Origin: Symbiotaphrina buchneri
Taxonomy: Eukaryota; Ascomycota; Symbiotaphrinales; Symbiotaphrinaceae
Length of the DNA stretch: 64,000 nucleotides
Direction: 5' to 3'
NCBI GenBank assembly: GCA_001599915.1
Contig: BCIG01000017.1
Span: 62,001 to 126,000, forward strand
Below the pieces are notes generated by a model, which was given only the letters and a program-made list of their open reading frames with translations, did not search any database and was not told the origin of the DNA. The position numbers were made by a program, and so were the translations under genes. Shown here in pieces: positions 11,839-22,762 of this stretch (its first letter is position 1; every line of letters starts with the position of its first letter).

Positions 11839-13167
11839 TCACTTCTTGCTCCTAATGCCGCTCAAGAATGACCGCGCTCTGCCAACAATGCCTCTTGCAT
11901 TCGCCAGGACCTTTTGCCCCTGTCCGCCTTGATTTGCTCCGGTAGAGGGTTTCTGATACCCACCCTTCTGCTGCGCGGTCTCCTGCTTCTGCGTAGACGT
12001 ACTCTGGGCAGTCGTTGCAGCAGCTGACGTGCTCGCATTGGCGCCTCCCACGGTGACAGTCCACAGTTGGGGACTTGGGTCATTTACGAACCCACTCTGA
12101 TCAGCTCCATTGGGCGGTGTGACATCGTCGTAGGGGAACGCATATCCTCTGCCATCAACATTTGCAGCATGAACTATCCGCGCATAATGGTTCGTGATGG
12201 GGTTCTGGTAGTACTGCGAAGGCGTGACACCATCCGGCTCCGTGGCATCAATGAGCAGCGTGGAGCGGTTGAACCCGGCGCTGATGCGTGCAGTCAATGC
12301 ACCCATCTCGGCCGTTGAGGTAGCAAAAGGCCCCGTGCTGCAACTGAAGATGTCCTTTGAAGCAGGACGAGAAAAAGATCCAACACCGGAAAATGTGAGC
12401 TGGTCGTTGACCACTGTAGCAGAGACAGTGCCCCACTGCGCTTGAGTGTCGACACTGAGCGGCGTCGAAGTATTGGAGTATTTCGTCCAGACTTGGTCCA
12501 CATACGAGTCGAAGTATGTGCTGAATAGGTTGGCGTTCGTCACAATGGCGGTATTGGGGCTTAAAGCACGCAAAGGTTGTCCATCAGAGCCGTTGACGAT
12601 GAGTTGATTCCAGCCAGCATTGTCGGTGTTATTCTGCGCTGTGAGGCCATTGCAAATGGTTGTCAGACCATTGCTGGGCATGCCCGAGACATGTTGAGTG
12701 TTGCCGGACGTGTTGGTCAATGTCAAGGCAATCGGAAGGCAGACGAAGTCCACATAGCTGATATTGGCATAGAGCTGAGAACTGTTGTATGTGAACTCGC
12801 AGAAGCCCCAGGAAATGTTGATGTTTGGATCTGACGCATTGCTGACGGAAGGCTCCACAAGAGCAGGACCTGGGTTGAGCAGGAAGGTGAGAGGAGTACC
12901 GATGGAGAACCAGATTCGACCGCCTACGATCTGTGGGATGGTAACTGTCGTGGTTGAACCGGGAGCGCCTAGGGTGATCGCACAGTTGGCGCTCAGCGCC
13001 GTACCTGTGCTAGATGGGGAAGTAGGGTAATATGGAGTCTTGCCATCCGATTGAAGCAGAAAGACGGCATTGTTGTTATTGATGGCTTGACCGGTGACGA
13101 AAGCATATACAGGTGTGCTCGAAGTCGTTTGATTCGCAAGGGCGACGCTTAGGGTCGAGGAAGTCAT
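11839..13167 (-). CDS. Glycoside hydrolase family 64 (beta-1,3-glucanase)
   Basis: A single-exon protein of 442 residues that resembles fungal GH64 laminaripentaose-producing endo-beta-1,3-glucanases. These have a thaumatin-like N-terminal half and act on 1,3-glucan of cell walls. Supporting features are YAFVTGQAINNNNAVFLLQSDG near the start, the IWFSIGTPLTFLLNPG segment, WGFCEFTYN, FVCLPIALTL and the C-terminal YAFPYDDVTPP. There is no clear signal peptide at the chosen start (13167), which is common for this group. The C-terminal 60 residues are a Ser/Thr/Gln/Gly-rich linker ending in a basic helix (GIVGRARSFLSGIRSKK), an unusual tail for a secreted hydrolase. A longer open frame reaches to 13470 but gives no sensible leader. 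Confidence 0.85.
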   Translation of the reverse strand: MTSSTLSVALANQTTSSTPVYAFVTGQAINNNNAVFLLQSDGKTPYYPTSPSSTGTALSANCAITLGAPGSTTTVTIPQIVGGRIWFSIGTPLTFLLNPGPALVEPSVSNASDPNINISWGFCEFTYNSSQLYANISYVDFVCLPIALTLTNTSGNTQHVSGMPSNGLTTICNGLTAQNNTDNAGWNQLIVNGSDGQPLRALSPNTAIVTNANLFSTYFDSYVDQVWTKYSNTSTPLSVDTQAQWGTVSATVVNDQLTFSGVGSFSRPASKDIFSCSTGPFATSTAEMGALTARISAGFNRSTLLIDATEPDGVTPSQYYQNPITNHYARIVHAANVDGRGYAFPYDDVTPPNGADQSGFVNDPSPQLWTVTVGGANASTSAAATTAQSTSTQKQETAQQKGGYQKPSTGANQGGQGQKVLANARGIVGRARSFLSGIRSKK

Positions 13168-14591
13168 GATGCTAAAAATGTACAGACGAGGACGGGGTAT
13201 ATACTCGCTTAGGAAGGAAGGACGGACGATGATAGGACTCGAACAGGAGGATGAGGATGTTGTGGAATGCGAAATATAGGATCGTTTGATCAGAGGTCGT
13301 ACCTGCGTTTTAAAAGGGGACGAAATGAGGTGGTCACTCCGCAACTGCCTTTCATTCGGCTCAGGTACCCGCCAAAACCGGTTTTGTGTGTGTCGCACCA
13401 ACCGCACGTGATAAGACTGCAATTTCCCCTTCCAGACAATGAAAGTTTCAGATTCTCGATCATTTGACACTTAAAGCATCACCATTGGTCCATGGCCCTC
13501 ACTTTCTGCAAGCACAGCAGCCAAACATGACGAGCGTACAGCACCACTATGATGTGGCCGCGTGGACTGCTCGGCAAATGATTCCGTCGGCTGATGCACC
13601 ACAGCTCGAATCCTTGTCGAGCTGCTCGTGCATGTGCTGATAGACGCAAATGGTTGGCATCACATTCCAGACATAGTTGATGATCTGTCCCAACAATTTC
13701 GATGCATCCATCGCTACAGTTAACCCTGCTCAGCAATAGTGTCTCGTCTGACTTTCTAACTGAGTGGTCACCGGTCTCAGCACGTAAGATCACCATGAAC
13801 GTGCATAGACGGTGTTCTGATTCTCTCTGATTGCCATTCTACCGAAACAATGCAATTTAAGCCACAATGCCTTAGGACGTGCTGCTCTCCAGTCAGAGGG
13901 CGACCCTCATATTTTAATTGCGCATCTGGGCCCGCAGACTGGATTCATCAGACACACACTCGGCCTACGATAAGCCGAAGATGCAATAGGGGACCTAGGA
14001 ACACGGGCAGGGAAGAAGCATTGTATTGGTTGATATTCGTGCGACCGTCGATCACGGATCAAACGTCCTGATCAAACATCCTGATCAAACATCCTGATGA
14101 AACATTCTGATCAAACATTCTGATCAAACATCCTGATCAAACATCCTGAAAGTGGATTATCCTTAATGTCGCTCATAAACGGGATTACCTCTATTGCATA
14201 CCGCCCTTGCTGTACACGAGCCTGTCACCAGTCAATGAAGAGCAGAGCAATGACAAGGGAGAGGGGCGATCAAGCGTGGATCACCAGTATGCTTCTTAGG
14301 TTATACGAGATGCGGGGTTGCAATTGCTCGTTTGCTAGACATGACTGGCGAATAGGATACTTGCGTCTACGCCAGGGCGCAATCCGATGCAACCACACTT
14401 ATGCAGTCATCACGCTGACTGCTGACTGAAACATCAAGTATAACCGTGGAAATAAGCATACAAGAAGTTCTTCTATAACATCGTTCAGTTCCCTTCGGTG
14501 CACCTGGTATTGTTGCAAGATATTTCACTATCTTCAGTCACAAACACCGTCAGATCTTGTTGAACAGCAGCGATCGATACTACGACTGATC
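13168..14591. other. Intergenic between divergent GH64 and P450 genes
   Basis: A shared upstream region of about 1.4 kb between GH64 (minus) and the P450 (plus). It includes a 13-bp minisatellite at 14057-14147. No further gene is supported. Confidence 0.5.
14057..14147. repeat. 13-bp minisatellite, 7 copies
   Basis: Seven tandem copies of GATCAAACATCCT with a few substitutions (G, T or G at single positions). It lies about 450 bp upstream of the P450 start. Confidence 0.9.
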
Positions 14592-16714
14592 ATGTCTTAC
14601 ATGTCTCTCACCCTTACCATAAGTTTCTTGCTCGGTCGGGCCTTCCATCAGATATTCTTTCGCTATGGCGAATGGGATATGTGGGCGCCAACCCTCTGCT
14701 TCATTTACAGCACTTTGTATTTCATTGTCCTCGCAGCCGTTCGATACTCTAATGGCAATTTATTAGCGCCAGACCTCAATGGTTCAATCCCAGCTTTCAA
14801 ACTAGTACTTGCTCACGTGTTCGGCATATTCTCGTCCATGCTCGCATACCGTGCCGGCTTCCACCGGCTCAATGAATTCCTTGGCCCTTTCTTGGCCCGT
14901 CTTTCAAACTTCTACATCACAGGGCTGGGAGCAAAAAAGCTGCAATTGTTCGAGGAAGTCGAGGCGCTGCATAAGCAATACGGCGATTTCGTTCGCATCG
15001 GTATGTGCTGCATGTCCTTCCTCTAGGGGCTCTGCTGACAAGTGGCAATATAGGCCCAACGGAGCTTTCCATTGCGCACCCAGATGCCGCTCGCGCAATC
15101 TACTCGGCTCATACTCCATGCGAGAAGGGGCCATGGTTCAACTGCCTTCATCCTCGCTACTCTCTCATGACAATAAGGAGCAAATCCGAGCACACACGCC
15201 GTCGCAAAGCGTGGGATCAAGCCTTCAGCGCCAAAGGTCGGTTCTGTACGCAAGCCCTCATCATTATACTTACAAAACGCAGCACTACGAGACTATGAGC
15301 CTCGCATTACAAAGTATACCAGCCAACTCCTGGAGCAGATCGACCAGCGCGTGAGCCAACCGATCGACATGACGGATTGGTTTGGCTTCTTCAGCTTTGA
15401 CATCATGGGCGACCTCGCATTTGGGAAGTCATTTGGCATGCTCCAACGCGGCGTGACGCATTACTTCATGACGACGCTGCATGAGAGTATGACTGCCATT
15501 GGTGTGCTGAGCCGCTTGCCTTGGTTGTTCCCCTTCTTTAGGATCACTCCCATCGTGAACCGTGGAGATAAGAAATTCTGGGAGTTTCTTACCTCACAAG
15601 TTGAGGAACGCAAACAGGTGCGTTGAAGGGGTGCGATCCTGTTTGGAAGCATCCTTGGTGACAAGCTTGCTTGGTTGGATAGATGAAACCTGATCGTCCA
15701 GACGTCTTCGCTCCTATTCTGGAGGAGTACTACAAGCACCCCGAGACGCTTCAGGCAAAATACAACCTCCAGGGCGATGCCTTCCTCATAGTCGTAGCCG
15801 GAAGGTACAGTATCCATCCCCTCACCTACCCACAGTGAAAGCTGACCACCCCCACAGCGACACAACAACCTCCACGCTAACGATGCTCTTCTCCCAGCTG
15901 GCCCACGATCCCGAGCAAGTCAGAAAACTCCGCGCCGAGATGCAAGCCCTCTCCTACGACATCGACAACCCGGACTACCAGAAACTGGGCAAGATGAAAC
16001 ACCTAGACGGCCTTATCTATGAGACCCTGCGGCTGCACCCCGCGGTACCCACGGGCACGCATCGTGTCACTCCACCCCAGGGGATGCGGATTGGCGATGT
16101 CTTTGTCCCTGGAGAGACGATCATCACTGTCCCGTTTCATACGCTGCATAGAGGTGGGCATTCACAATCTCATGTGTACAGTGCCCGGCATCGCTACTGA
16201 TGCTTTCGGCCGTTCAACCCCTTTTTGGATCTTGCTAATGACGCCAATGTGCTCGAGCAGACCCGCGCTTCTGGGGCGATCCCGAAACATTCATTCCCGA
16301 GCGCTGGACCGAGCGGCGCGAGCTGATCAAAGACGAATCTGCGTTCCTGCCGTTTTCGATCGGTAAGCCCCTCCCTTTTCCTACCTCCTTTACAAGACAA
16401 GGCCCCTGCCACCCCAGACAACAACTTCATCCTCCCCAAGCCGCCTCAACAAGCCACCTCAACCCAGCATCTCAAGCAAAAGCAGCATCTCCACTAACCC
16501 ACACTTCCACGCAGGCCCCTATTCCTGCATCGGCCAACGTCTCGCGCTAATGGAGATGCGGAATGTCGTCACGCAGCTGGTCGCGCGGTACGACGTGCAT
16601 TTCGCTGAGGGCGTGGATCTGGAATCGTTTGTAAGGGGCAAGAGGGATACGTTTACGCTGAGCCCGGCGCCGCTGAGGGTGGTGTTTACGCAGAGGGCTG
16701 GGAAGGCGGAGTAA
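14592..16714 (+). CDS. Cytochrome P450 monooxygenase (CYP67 / tryprostatin-hydroxylase-like)
   Basis: This is a membrane-anchored P450 of 548 residues in seven exons: 14592-15000, 15054-15236, 15283-15617, 15683-15804, 15858-16153, 16261-16362 and 16515-16714. The N-terminus has several hydrophobic segments before HKQYGDFVRIGPTELSI. The oxygen-binding helix reads AGSDTTTS (split by intron 4), the ExxR motif is ETLR, the PERW motif follows, and the heme loop FSIGPYSCIG is complete with its cysteine. All junction phases agree. Donor 2 (GTCGGT) is weak, but the splice gives FSAKALRDYEPRI as expected. Intron 6 is long (152 bp). The substrate is unknown. A BAHD-type acyltransferase faces it 451 bp downstream. 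Confidence 0.9.
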
Positions 16715-17165
16715 AGGGCGGCGGTGGGAGGGTGTGTGGTGCTGCGAGCTGCGTGTGAGGTGGAATTGTCTCATGGGTTAGTTTCGACTTTCCAGGAGAT
16801 CAAGGCTCGTCTGGGCCTGAAAATCTTTCGTCAATGAGTATCTCAGCCCCTGAGGAGTTCTATCCCACTGAACCACCTTACCATGGTACCCTCTTCAGCC
16901 AGTGCCCCTGTGCCTCACTTCAGCACCCCAAGAAGCACCCCTGAACCACTCCTCCACGCTTCACCAACGCCAGCACCACCATCGCGCCTCCTTCCGGCTT
17001 CCTGCAACCCCGGAACCCACTTAGAGCTGTGCTCTCCTGCCAGCTACAAGCCTTACGTCCCATTGCTCGCTTCCGGCCTGTGCAAGTACAGTTCCTTCCA
17101 GTCAAACGGGTTAGCTTCCTGGAAACCACCCCGCCTCCACATCACAGACCCATCCTCACCCCCTC
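16715..17165. other. Intergenic between convergent P450 and acyltransferase
   Basis: This holds only the 3' flanks of the two convergent genes. No feature is seen. Confidence 0.5.
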
Positions 17166-19028
17166 TCACCGCCCCTCTCCTCCCTCCTCTCCCCTCCAAG
17201 CATGCACCTCCTTTAACCACCTCCCCATTACCTCCATCTGCAGCACCACCGTGACATCCACTCCGCCTTGCGCCCAATGGCCCGGTTCCTTCCCCTCTGC
17301 CTTCCCCTCTCTCTTCGCCTCCATAACCTGCACCAACCCATCACACGCTGGCATCTCCGACAGCACAGCCCTGAGCTCTCTCTTCCCTCCTTCTCCTTCT
17401 CCTCCTCCTCCTCCCTCCCCTACACCGTCTCCTCCAGCTTCTCCGGCTCGTCCCATCGCTTCCCCAAGAAAATTGACATCCCACACCCCCGCGCCCACCC
17501 AACTCGTCGCCAGCACATGCCTGCAGCCGAGGAAGCCATGCCACGTGCGTTGTGGGCTGAGCTCGAAGGCCTTAGCGTGCAGCAGCGCGCTTACGGCGGG
17601 GGTGGAGAAGGTGGAGATGGTGTGCCGGATGGAGAGCGCGAGGGTCGGGAGAGCGGCTGTGGGGGTGTTCGATGGGGCGATTGTAGGGGAGAAGGTGGTG
17701 GAGGAGGTGGGGGAGGGGGAGGATATGGAAGTGGATGTGGAGTTGGGGAGAAATGAGCTCAAAGGCTGAGAGATGGCGGCCATGATGATGGGCGAGCCGA
17801 TGAACGCGTCCGACAGGCCGAGGCGTGGGCGTAGACCGAGCGTGTAGTCCAAATGCAGCATGCCCCCATCACCATCATCCTCTTCATGTTCTTCAGTGGG
17901 ACTCAACGTTCCCATCGCGACTCGAGCCCGTACAATCCCCGCCCAGACAAACCCCAGCACCGCATCGAGCTTGCTGATCTTCTCTTCCTCACTCAACCCG
18001 TGCCGCGCCAGCATATTCATCCGCGCCACTTCCTCCCAGGAGAAATGCACCACGTAAGTCTCCACGGCCTTACTCACATCCCATTCCTCCCAGGGCAACC
18101 TCTTCCCCATGCACTGCTTAGCCAGCCAATCCTCCCCTCCTCCTACCACTTCTCGTAGCTCCTGCGGCACCCTGCAGCTCTCTCGCGCCCACTCCGGAGC
18201 ACCAGCCAGCGACATCCATCGATCGTACCAATGCAGTGGCAAGGCCTTCACGCGCGCCAGGACTTCCTCACTGGGCGCAGGAGCGTCGATATCGCCTTCT
18301 GCCAGAGCGTCTAACGCCTGCGGGTCAAACACCGGGCGTAACTCTGGTATAGCTGACTGACCAGCGGATATCGCGCGATGGACGCTTCCCCAGTCGCGCA
18401 CGAAATGCACCATGGCATGCGCATCAGCCAGAGGGTGAGCGAAGCGCACGCCGATCGCGACAGCGCTACAGGCGAAAGTCGTGATGCGGACGAACAGCCC
18501 TGGTGCGGCTTGATCGTCTGTGCTGGCATATGCGCCATCAAGGGGCGTGCGGGAAGAAGAGAGCAAAACCGATGCAGGGAGGCGCGATTGGTCGTATACC
18601 CTTTGCTGCTTGCGTTCCGCCGCGCTGGGGAGGAAGACGGCTAGATGCTGCGAGCAGGTGGCGGTACTGAACTCCGCGCCTGGATCGCTGGGCGTGCCGT
18701 AGGTCACTTGCAGGCGTCCATAGCGGTGGTTGTGGGTGTGGGTGGTGCTGGAGTTGTAGGGTGTATATTGGAGGTGGCCTGCGAAATGAGGGTAGGAAGA
18801 CAGTGTCTGTGAAAGAGATCCTTGGAGACGTGTTGGAGTGAGAGCGTCTGTCCGGCCTGATGTGGCAGGAGGGTCGTAGATCCAGACGCCTGCGGTGACG
18901 GAGAAGAGAGCGGTGGTGGCGTCGATGATGGAGAGAGGCGTTGTGGTTGGAGTTGAAGAGCGGGAGAAGGGGTAGATGCGATTAGATGAGTGGACGGTGA
19001 TGTCTGATGCTGAAATAGAAACGCTCAT
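17166..19028 (-). CDS. BAHD-type acyltransferase (transferase family, trichothecene 3-O-acetyltransferase-like)
   Basis: A single-exon protein of 620 residues, predicted to transfer an acyl group from CoA to a hydroxyl of a small molecule. The catalytic HxxxD motif is intact (HPLAD, about residue 220), in an FAHPLADAHAMVHF context. The later structural DFGWG motif is replaced by DVNFLG in SWVGAGVWDVNFLG. The protein is longer than the usual 450-500 residues because of two low-complexity stretches. One is a Ser/Thr/Pro insert between the SPIIMAAISQPLSS and IRHTISTF segments. The other is a Gly/Glu-rich loop near the C-terminus. The start at 19028 (MSVSISASD) begins just before the family's usual N-terminal region; an upstream in-frame Met at 19139 adds an unrelated leader. 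The neighbouring P450 suggests joint action on one metabolite. Confidence 0.8.
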   Translation of the reverse strand: MSVSISASDITVHSSNRIYPFSRSSTPTTTPLSIIDATTALFSVTAGVWIYDPPATSGRTDALTPTRLQGSLSQTLSSYPHFAGHLQYTPYNSSTTHTHNHRYGRLQVTYGTPSDPGAEFSTATCSQHLAVFLPSAAERKQQRVYDQSRLPASVLLSSSRTPLDGAYASTDDQAAPGLFVRITTFACSAVAIGVRFAHPLADAHAMVHFVRDWGSVHRAISAGQSAIPELRPVFDPQALDALAEGDIDAPAPSEEVLARVKALPLHWYDRWMSLAGAPEWARESCRVPQELREVVGGGEDWLAKQCMGKRLPWEEWDVSKAVETYVVHFSWEEVARMNMLARHGLSEEEKISKLDAVLGFVWAGIVRARVAMGTLSPTEEHEEDDGDGGMLHLDYTLGLRPRLGLSDAFIGSPIIMAAISQPLSSFLPNSTSTSISSPSPTSSTTFSPTIAPSNTPTAALPTLALSIRHTISTFSTPAVSALLHAKAFELSPQRTWHGFLGCRHVLATSWVGAGVWDVNFLGEAMGRAGEAGGDGVGEGGGGGEGEGGKRELRAVLSEMPACDGLVQVMEAKREGKAEGKEPGHWAQGGVDVTVVLQMEVMGRWLKEVHAWRGEEGGEGR

Positions 19029-19761
19029 AATGAATGCAGAATGAAAATCTATAGCAGCAGGGATGGTTATCAAAGGGATTGTCTGTCCGATGAAGCAACG
19101 CAAAGGAAAGTTGTCGCGTGCACAGACGGCTGCGATCAATGATTACCTTAAGGTAGGAAAGAAGTTTCTCTCGAAAACGCGATGACCCGGGGATCTAATC
19201 TCGATGCAGAAGGTCGATGGATGGTGGACCGGACGACGACAACACATTCGCAACTTTTCTTAAAGCTGTGAGATGCCTCCTTTATATAGGCAAGAGGTGC
19301 ACAAGATATTTCAGATGCACGTCGACAGAAATCTACGTCGAGGTACTGCCATTCTCTCCGCAAACAACCTAGATATTCTCCAACCACAACGACAACTCTC
19401 GCAAGCCTGATCGTGCACCATACTGAGCAATAATGACTCATCAGGATCACCGGACTAGTCCATGCACCCTTTATTAACCTCAGAATTACAGTTCTGTCAT
19501 TGAGCCGGCGCCCGGGGAAAATTTGGTACGTATACATCCCGCGTGAGGCGGGCTACACTTTGTTCACAAAGTGAGCATAGCTAGATATCAAACATATATA
19601 TTCATCGAAAACGTTTCCATGATCTACTAAGCAAACTGGAACTGGCCGTCACAGAGGCGCCATCAAGCCTGCCTGTACATCCATTCATGGCTTATCACGT
19701 GGCATCTTTGACCGCCCCCATCCTCCGTAACAACCCCCTGGCTATATACCACGGAGACACC
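19029..19761. other. Intergenic, acyltransferase promoter side
   Basis: This holds the upstream region of the acyltransferase and the 3' flank of the acid-phosphatase-like gene. No gene is supported. Confidence 0.5.
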
Positions 19762-21290
19762 CTATGCCTTAGGTTCCGAAGAAACACCACCAACGGGCGA
19801 AGCGGGCTGCTGATGAAGTCTCTTTTTGCTAACCAGACGCAGACCACCAAGCAACAAGATAAGCCCTTCAATACCCAGGATGACCGCAAGAGTGACCATA
19901 GCACCAATGACACCGGCAACAGCCCTGCTCATGCCTCCGGAGCTGCTAGCCGAAGGGCTAGCGGACGACGACGAGGACGACGACGAAGATGAAGACGTGG
20001 CGGTGGAAGAAGCGCAGATACCGGTGGTGTTACCGCAGGCCTGGCACCAGGCATCCCCGCTGCCGATAGCGAACTTGTTCATGCTCGTGACGAAGTCGCT
20101 CCAGGGGAGGGAGAGGCTCTGCTGGCCGAAGAGGGGGTAGACGGTGGGCTCGGAGGTGTTGCTGACGGTGCCGTTGTGGAACAGGAAGCGCACGTTGATC
20201 TCGTCGGCCGAGGGGAAGGGGCTGGCGGAGCCGTTGGTGAAGAGCTCGAATACCATGGCGGACGCGTAGTCGCATACGCCGGTGAAGTTGTCCGATACGG
20301 ATTGCAGATCGGCCAGTCCGAAGAAGGACGTGAAGGTGCCGTAGGAGCCGAACTGGATGCCGAGCTTGCTCTTACCACCCCCGGTGATGGTGGTGTTCAG
20401 CTGCTGCAGGATCTGGGCGGCCAAGGTGGCTCCGGCGATGGCACGGATAGGGGCGCTGGAGTTGTAGGCGAGGTTCCACTCGTGGTTGTCGGCCAAGGTC
20501 CGAAGTTGGAAGAGAACGTCATCGGTGAGGATCCCGTCGTTCGGGATGGTTGAGTTGTGAATCTCGGCAACGTTGATGTAGTCGAAGACTGCAGAAAGTG
20601 CATATGTCAGTCTTTGTACGACAGTGGAGAGACTTTCTGTTATATCATGGATAGGTACTCACTTGTGTAGGCGTTCAAGAAGCTGATGGCGCTGGACGCA
20701 AACGTGCTGTTGATGACCGGTGTCACGTCGGTGTAGAAGCTCTGGGTAGAGTTCAACATGGTCATGTATTCCGGGGAGCTGAAGTATTCGTTGGAGCTGG
20801 CAATGGCGTTGGCACAGCCGGTGCTGCCCTGCAACCAAGCGGAGCTCTCCGATCCCGTTCCGGAAGAGACGGTGGAGATGGGGATGAGCTGATAGCCGTT
20901 CATCGGGGCGGTCACCGAGGACCCATTGCGAAGCGTCTCGGTGGAAGCACTCGTACCAACCGGGGGGTAAAGACCTTGCAAGAAACCCTGGGCGGAATTC
21001 ATGAGCACCGTGTCCGAGGGCGCCGACACGGAGATCTGGCTCTGCTTGACGAGGTCGGTGTTCATGCCAGCGATCTTGAAGTCGGCGCCCGACTCAACGT
21101 AGCGTTGACGGAACCATTGACCGGACTGGTAGACCTCGGCGTATCCCAGGTCGGTCAGGTTCGCCGGGGCGAGCACCTTGGGCGTCCGGTCGCCATGGCG
21201 GTGGAAGATGTAGGCGCCGAGGACGGTTTCCGCGGAGGTGGTGAGGGGTAGAGCCAAGCCCGCAAGCAGGAGCAGCTGTTGAGCGTACAT
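19762..21290 (-). CDS. Histidine acid phosphatase-like, membrane-anchored, altered active site
   Basis: A 484-residue protein in two exons (21290-20663 and 20588-19762; intron GTGAGT...TGCAG, 74 bp). It has a signal peptide (residues 1-20), the phosphohistidine motif RHGDRTP (about 31-37), a histidine-phosphatase-like body with many NxS/T sites and cysteines, then a polyserine stretch, one C-terminal transmembrane helix (about residues 430-460) and a short basic cytosolic tail. In canonical enzymes the second active-site motif is a His-Asp pair at the end of a late strand. The equivalent segment here appears to read FGSYGTFTSFFGL (about residues 289-301), with no HD. The protein may therefore be a surface-anchored non-enzyme or act by another mechanism. 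The topology (extracellular domain, type I) is inferred. Confidence 0.82.
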
Positions 21291-22762
21291 TGTGGATGTT
21301 AGAGACGCTCAATTGACACTCTAATTGACCCGACGGTTCCCTGAGATGATCTTTTAACGGCGGACGAGGGATGAGAGGTGGGTGAGAGGGGAAAAGGTGG
21401 TACGAGGCGGGCGTGGGCTTTTTGTGCGCCGTCGGCCTTCCACCACCACCACGTTCCGCGCCGCCGAATAATTATTATGGCCGGTGGAGGTAGAGGTACG
21501 AAGTAGTGCCCAATGATTCTCTTATCGGAGGCCAAGCTTGAGCTTGCGGGATAAGCCTGGCCCGCTACCTTAACTAAACTTATTTTTTTCCGGCTACTGT
21601 ACTGCTGCGGGGCTACAGAGCAACCACAGGAGCAAGGACCAACAACCCCCAAAATGCAAGTGACAGGCAACAGCCCCCAATCCATCTCCTGTCAGTATCC
21701 ATCTACGAGCACAGCGATAGCTAGAATTATGGCTCTGCCATCGAGCACTTTTCAAAGAATCAATTGCTCTGCACGGGGATGGGATTGATCGGTGCTATTT
21801 CCTTTCTCCCCTTCGCTCTTCGGCCCCTCCGCTTCGCAGCACAAAGGTGGGCTGATCTGGGCTGATCTAGTGCTGAAGCTATGGCAGCTTATCCCAGGCA
21901 CGGCAATCCCATCAACCAATCGACGTCGATATGTATGCCTTACATCAAGCTTAACAAGCTTAGTGGATAAGCTCAACACACTAGACTCTTCCGCTAACCT
22001 TACTCGTACCGAGGAGGCCCGATTACTCATGGCCAGTGCGGCCCAGAGTGAAACTCCGTCGGAGATCGATTGGATACGGCACTTTCTGCGGCATCTCCGG
22101 GGACGATGGCTGGGATATCCCACTCGACGCTTAGGATCTATCCGTATAGCCCTCAAGTCTGTACATAGGGTAGTCTTACATCTGCAATCCGGATCATTGT
22201 TCCGCAAAGGCTTGATACCACATATGGAATCACCTGGTGTAGCTTGCCTGGATAGAACGAGCGGAGACAAGTACTGTACTAAGCATGCATTATCAGGTCC
22301 TTAACAATGCTGCATCGTGGACGTTCCATGCTCTACTCACAGCAGCTGGACAAATGGAAGGATATTTAACTTGGCTCGTCCATTCATTGGAGTGCCAATG
22401 CTAAACTTCTATTCAACGCTGCTTATCATCTCTCTATCATTGACAGACCCGTCCGTCTCCTCCTTAATAGAGCCACCAAGATCATCACCGAATAAGTGTC
22501 CATCATCCCCGGTCCATAATCCCACAAACATACGCCGCGAACGCCGGACACATGCTGCCCCATAAATGCTTTCAAGATCGGCAGGATATAGAAAACATGC
22601 AATAGAATCCCCGATCAGGCTTCTGCCCTCAATCCCAAGTCGGTATCCCCATCAAATCTTCCGCTCGGCCATGGGACTCAGCTGGTAAGTGGCATAATAT
22701 CAGGGACCGCGTAATGCCAACATGCATACACAATTCCCTTGCCTTTCCCTCGCTGTTGTAGC
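21291..22762. other. Intergenic, no gene supported
   Basis: A region of about 1.5 kb. Two open frames of about 170 residues overlap each other on opposite strands (about 21750-22300), but neither resembles a protein family and neither is a convincing gene. Confidence 0.5.

Noticed and set aside
13198-13203. TATATA near the GH64 start
   Set aside because: Only about 31 bp upstream of the ATG, which would leave almost no leader; not called as a promoter element.
17029-17769. 246-codon plus-strand frame opposite the acyltransferase
   Set aside because: It is the complement of a GC-rich coding exon and its product is low-complexity Pro/Ser without family features.
21752-22304. Two frames of about 170 codons on opposite strands
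   Set aside because: They overlap each other, have no recognisable domains and no supporting signals.
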